NCBI RefSeq assembly: GCF_001689125.2
Contig: NZ_CP015405.2
Coordinates: forward strand, 4,304,501-4,368,500
Reading direction: 5' to 3'
DNA length: 64,000 bases
Source: Blautia pseudococcoides
Lineage (GTDB): Bacteria; Bacillota; Clostridia; Lachnospirales; Lachnospiraceae
Part shown: piece after piece, positions 61,383 through 64,000 of the stretch
How positions within the stretch are numbered: position 1 is the first letter of the stretch
How the letters are laid out: each line of letters begins with the position of its first letter
Position numbers and translations under genes: made by a program
Notes under the pieces: generated by a model
Seen by the model: the letters and a program-made list of their open reading frames with translations, nothing else
Databases searched by the model: none
What the model was told of the DNA's origin: nothing

Positions 61383-63203
61383 ATGTTACAGTATTCAATG
61401 TTATACCCGAAGCAGTCCGTATCCAGAAGAACCGTGAGCATGGATGGCATGTGGAAATTTTGCCTGGACCCGGAAGGAAAGGGAACAGAAAACGGGTGGG
61501 CAGATGGAATCCCCCAGGCTGACCTTATTCCCGTGCCTGCCAGCTTTCAGGATTTTTACACAGACAAAGACACAAGGGAATATGCGGGTGATCTTTGGTA
61601 TGAGACAGATGTATTTGTTCCGGAAGAATATGCGGGAAAAAATGTAGCTATCCGCTTTGGGTGTGCAACCCACAGAGCAGAGGTTTATTTAAACGGTGTC
61701 CATGTGGCATCTCATGTGGGCGGGTTCCTTCCCTTTATGGCTGACATTACAAATGTGGCCAGATACAATGCAGTAAATAAGGTTGTTGTCAAAATCAACA
61801 ATGAGCTGAGTGAGACCAATATCCCCTGCGGTAAAACAAAAGTTCTCAGCAATGGAAAGAAAATGAACAGTCCGTATTTTGACTTTTTCAACTATTCCGG
61901 GTTACAGCGCCCTGTAAAGCTGGTTGCATATCCAAAGGAATATGTGTTTGACCTGACAGTGGACCACAGGATAAACGGCAGAGACGCGGAGGTTTCTTAC
62001 AGCGTAGTTACCACAGGAGAGCATCCGGTGGAGGTTACGGTTTATGATGAGGACGGCAGAGAAGTGGCAGTTTCCCAGGGAAAAGAGGGAATCCTCCACA
62101 TTGAAAATGCACATCTGTGGCAGGTGAGAAACGCTTATCTCTATACCTTTACGGTGCGCATCAAGGACGAAGAGGAAGTGCTGGATGAATATAGTGAGGA
62201 GATTGGCGTCCGCACTGTGGAGGTAAAGGGAAAAGACATCCTGATCAACGGTTCTCCTGTTTATCTGAAAGGTTTCGGAAAACACGAGGATAGTGATATT
62301 GTGGGCCGCGGGTTTCACATTGGGGTTATGAAGAGAGATTTTGAATGTATGAAATGGATCGGAGCTAACTCCTTCCGTACCTCCCATTATCCATACAGTG
62401 ACGAGATTTACCAGATGGCGGACCGTGAAGGCTTCCTGGTCATTGATGAGGTTCCGGCTGTGGGACTTTTTGAGAGTCTGATGAACTTCATGGAGGCATC
62501 TACTGGGAAGAAGACGGCATTTTTTGCAAAAGACACCATCCCTGAATTGCTGGAAAATCATCTGCGTGCAGTGGAGGAGATGATAACCAGAGACAAGAAC
62601 CATGCCTGCGTCATTGCCTGGTCCCTGTTAAACGAGCCTGAGACCACAGATGAGGCCGCAGTACCATATTTTGAGAAAGTGTTTGCGCGGGCTCATGAGC
62701 TGGATGTGCAGAAGCGCCCCAGAACATTTGCGCTGATCATGAATTCCCTGCCGGATACCTGCAAATGCTATCATCTGGCAGATGTGATCAGTATGAACCG
62801 TTACTATGGCTGGTATCTTATGGGCGGGTACGAGATGTGTGACGCAGAGGCGGCTTTTAGGGCAGAGATGGACAAGTGGGCCGGCAAGGACCTGGACAGA
62901 CCGTTTATCTTCACCGAATATGGAGCTGACACGTATGCCGCGGAGCACAAACTGCCTTCTGTTATGTGGAGCCAGGAATACCAGAAAGAATATCTGGAAA
63001 TGTGCCACAGAGTCTTTGACTCCTATGATTTCATCAAAGGTGAGCAGGTTTGGAATTTTGCAGATTTCCAGACCACAGAGGGGATCATGCGTGTAAACGG
63101 CAACAAAAAAGGAATCTTCACCAGACAGAGACAGCCAAAAGATGCAGCCTTCTACTTTAAGGAGCGCTGGGAAAGCCTGCCGCTGAACCATAAAAGTAAG
63201 TAA
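61383..63203 (+). CDS. uidA: Beta-glucuronidase, GH2
   Basis: The 606-residue glycoside hydrolase removes terminal glucuronic acid from conjugates. It has three GH2 domains: sugar-binding (1-180), immunoglobulin-like (180-275) and TIM barrel (275-600). The acid/base Glu418 lies in SLLNEPE and the nucleophile Glu512 in FTEYGAD. NGNKKG (572-577) is the N-K motif that recognises the glucuronate carboxylate and separates glucuronidases from galactosidases. A loop after VPAVGLFES (LMNFMEASTGKK) near the active site corresponds to the Loop-1 position. No signal peptide, so the enzyme is cytoplasmic. Confidence 0.95.
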   Translation: MLQYSMLYPKQSVSRRTVSMDGMWKFCLDPEGKGTENGWADGIPQADLIPVPASFQDFYTDKDTREYAGDLWYETDVFVPEEYAGKNVAIRFGCATHRAEVYLNGVHVASHVGGFLPFMADITNVARYNAVNKVVVKINNELSETNIPCGKTKVLSNGKKMNSPYFDFFNYSGLQRPVKLVAYPKEYVFDLTVDHRINGRDAEVSYSVVTTGEHPVEVTVYDEDGREVAVSQGKEGILHIENAHLWQVRNAYLYTFTVRIKDEEEVLDEYSEEIGVRTVEVKGKDILINGSPVYLKGFGKHEDSDIVGRGFHIGVMKRDFECMKWIGANSFRTSHYPYSDEIYQMADREGFLVIDEVPAVGLFESLMNFMEASTGKKTAFFAKDTIPELLENHLRAVEEMITRDKNHACVIAWSLLNEPETTDEAAVPYFEKVFARAHELDVQKRPRTFALIMNSLPDTCKCYHLADVISMNRYYGWYLMGGYEMCDAEAAFRAEMDKWAGKDLDRPFIFTEYGADTYAAEHKLPSVMWSQEYQKEYLEMCHRVFDSYDFIKGEQVWNFADFQTTEGIMRVNGNKKGIFTRQRQPKDAAFYFKERWESLPLNHKSK

Positions 63204-63322
63204 GCATACAGCCCGCACTAAGCAGAGATCCGATTGCCGTAGGTGTTTCGGCGGGATTTCTGCCTGTAACTGCAGGCGGGGGACAGTTGCCTGAGGATAA
63301 GAAAAAAAACAGGGAGATTACC

Positions 63323-64000
63323 ATGAACGAGAAAAATAATGCAAGGCCATTTGGGATACGGGATAAAATCGGCTATATGTTCGGTGACTTTGGAAATGAT
63401 TTTACCTTTATATTTGCCAGCTCCTTCCTAATGGTATTTTATACAAAGGTACTTGGGATCAGCGGTGCTATGGTAGGAACGCTGTTTCTGCTGGCCAGGG
63501 TAGTGGATGCCTTTACGGATATCACCATGGGGCGTATTGTGGACTCTGTGAAGCCGTCCAGAGACGGAAGGTTCCGCTGCTGGCTGAGAAGAATGTGCGG
63601 TCCGGTTGCCATTGCCAGCTTTTTAATGTACCAGGGCGGCATGGCAGGAGCGCCTATGACACTGAAGATTGTTTATATGTATGTGACATACCTGTTGTGG
63701 GGCAGTGTGTTTTATACATCTATCAATATCCCTTACGGTTCTATGGCATCAGCTATTACGGAGAAGCCGGATGAGAGGACTGCCCTCTCCACATTCCGTA
63801 CTGTGGGAGCCACACTGGCCGGTCTGGTTATCGGAACGGTGACACCGCTTCTGATCTACGTGAAGGATGCGGACGGCAATCAGGTTATCAGGAGTACCTC
63901 TATTTTCACTATCATTGCCGGTGTGTTCGCGGTATGCGCAATCCTTTGCTACATCATTTGCTATAAGCTTACTACAGAGCGTGTAAAAGTGGAGCCGGAT
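63323..64000 (+). CDS. GPH-family sugar (glucuronide) cation symporter, 5' part
   Basis: 226 codons are visible before the window ends. FGIRDKIGYMFGDFGNDFTF and RVVDAFTDITMGRIVDSVKP are the hallmark first helix and first loop of glycoside-pentoside-hexuronide symporters (MelB/UidB type). About six transmembrane helices are present; the family usually has twelve in about 450-480 residues. ATG 63323 follows AGGGAG by 6-7 bases. Position after uidA makes glucuronides or the released glycosides the likely cargo. The gap 63204-63322 contains a hairpin-prone GC-rich stretch only. Confidence 0.9.
   Translation, partial: MNEKNNARPFGIRDKIGYMFGDFGNDFTFIFASSFLMVFYTKVLGISGAMVGTLFLLARVVDAFTDITMGRIVDSVKPSRDGRFRCWLRRMCGPVAIASFLMYQGGMAGAPMTLKIVYMYVTYLLWGSVFYTSINIPYGSMASAITEKPDERTALSTFRTVGATLAGLVIGTVTPLLIYVKDADGNQVIRSTSIFTIIAGVFAVCAILCYIICYKLTTERVKVEPD

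Overview
The window looks like a chromosomal segment of a Gram-positive gut anaerobe of the Lachnospiraceae, closest in flavour to Blautia and its relatives. Supporting signs are LL-diaminopimelate aminotransferase, an archaeal-type aspartyl-tRNA synthetase beside gatCAB, a T-box-controlled ileS, a GH2 beta-glucuronidase locus, strong AGGAGG-type ribosome binding sites and moderate GC. The genus is inferred; no rRNA gene is present.

Layout. 1-3464: the tail of gltD, a 5'-deleted uroporphyrinogen-decarboxylase-family fragment, recQ and a decayed ORF. 3618-24830: a complete type IV pilus operon for a single-membrane cell: major pilin, membrane protein, prepilin peptidase, PilC, a PilM-PilN fusion, PilO, PilB, PilT, then four consecutive pseudopilin genes. 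The first of these encodes a 3480-residue protein with a prepilin N-terminus, about 35 GLUG-like repeats and a long beta-rich C-terminal part. The operon is visibly AT-rich in its distal half and ends against a 3' remnant of an isocitrate/isopropylmalate dehydrogenase gene. 24981-28359: a strong promoter, an attenuator with an ANTAR-style hexaloop hairpin, glnA, an ANTAR-domain protein and dapL. 28445-33037: aspS2-gatC-gatA-gatB, the indirect route to Asn-tRNA and Gln-tRNA. 33192-35997: a sigma-70-like protein without region 4, and ftsH. 36001-40351: an NCS2 purine permease, a DEDD exonuclease and a D-Ala-D-Ala carboxypeptidase. 40435-43173: a YtrA-type GntR regulator with its ABC exporter. 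43467-49548: T-box(Ile)-ileS and glgP. 49568-49750: a 183-bp fold-back element with perfect 34-bp arms. 49952-53849: a TPR/repeat/AAA-like protein and rsmA. 54501-59833: a 2-aminoethylphosphonate uptake and breakdown operon (ABC transporter, phnW, phnX). 60004-64000: an AraC regulator divergent from beta-glucuronidase and a GPH-family transporter cut by the window end.

How the parts work together. PilB and PilT extend and retract the fibre from a PilC/M/N/O platform, PilD processes all prepilins, and the giant protein with its three companions has the layout of a tip-initiating minor pilin complex, so the giant is best read as a pilus-borne adhesin. glnA and the ANTAR gene appear to form a self-contained nitrogen circuit acting by antitermination in the glnA leader. 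The phosphonate operon imports 2-aminoethylphosphonate and converts it through phosphonoacetaldehyde to acetaldehyde and phosphate. The last locus releases and probably imports sugars from glucuronides.

The strongest candidate for something undescribed is the giant modular pseudopilin. After it come the ANTAR/terminator switch before glnA, the fold-back element at 49568-49750, the region-4-less sigma-like protein, and the leader with competing helices before the phosphonate operon. All family assignments come from reading motifs by eye; no database search was run.
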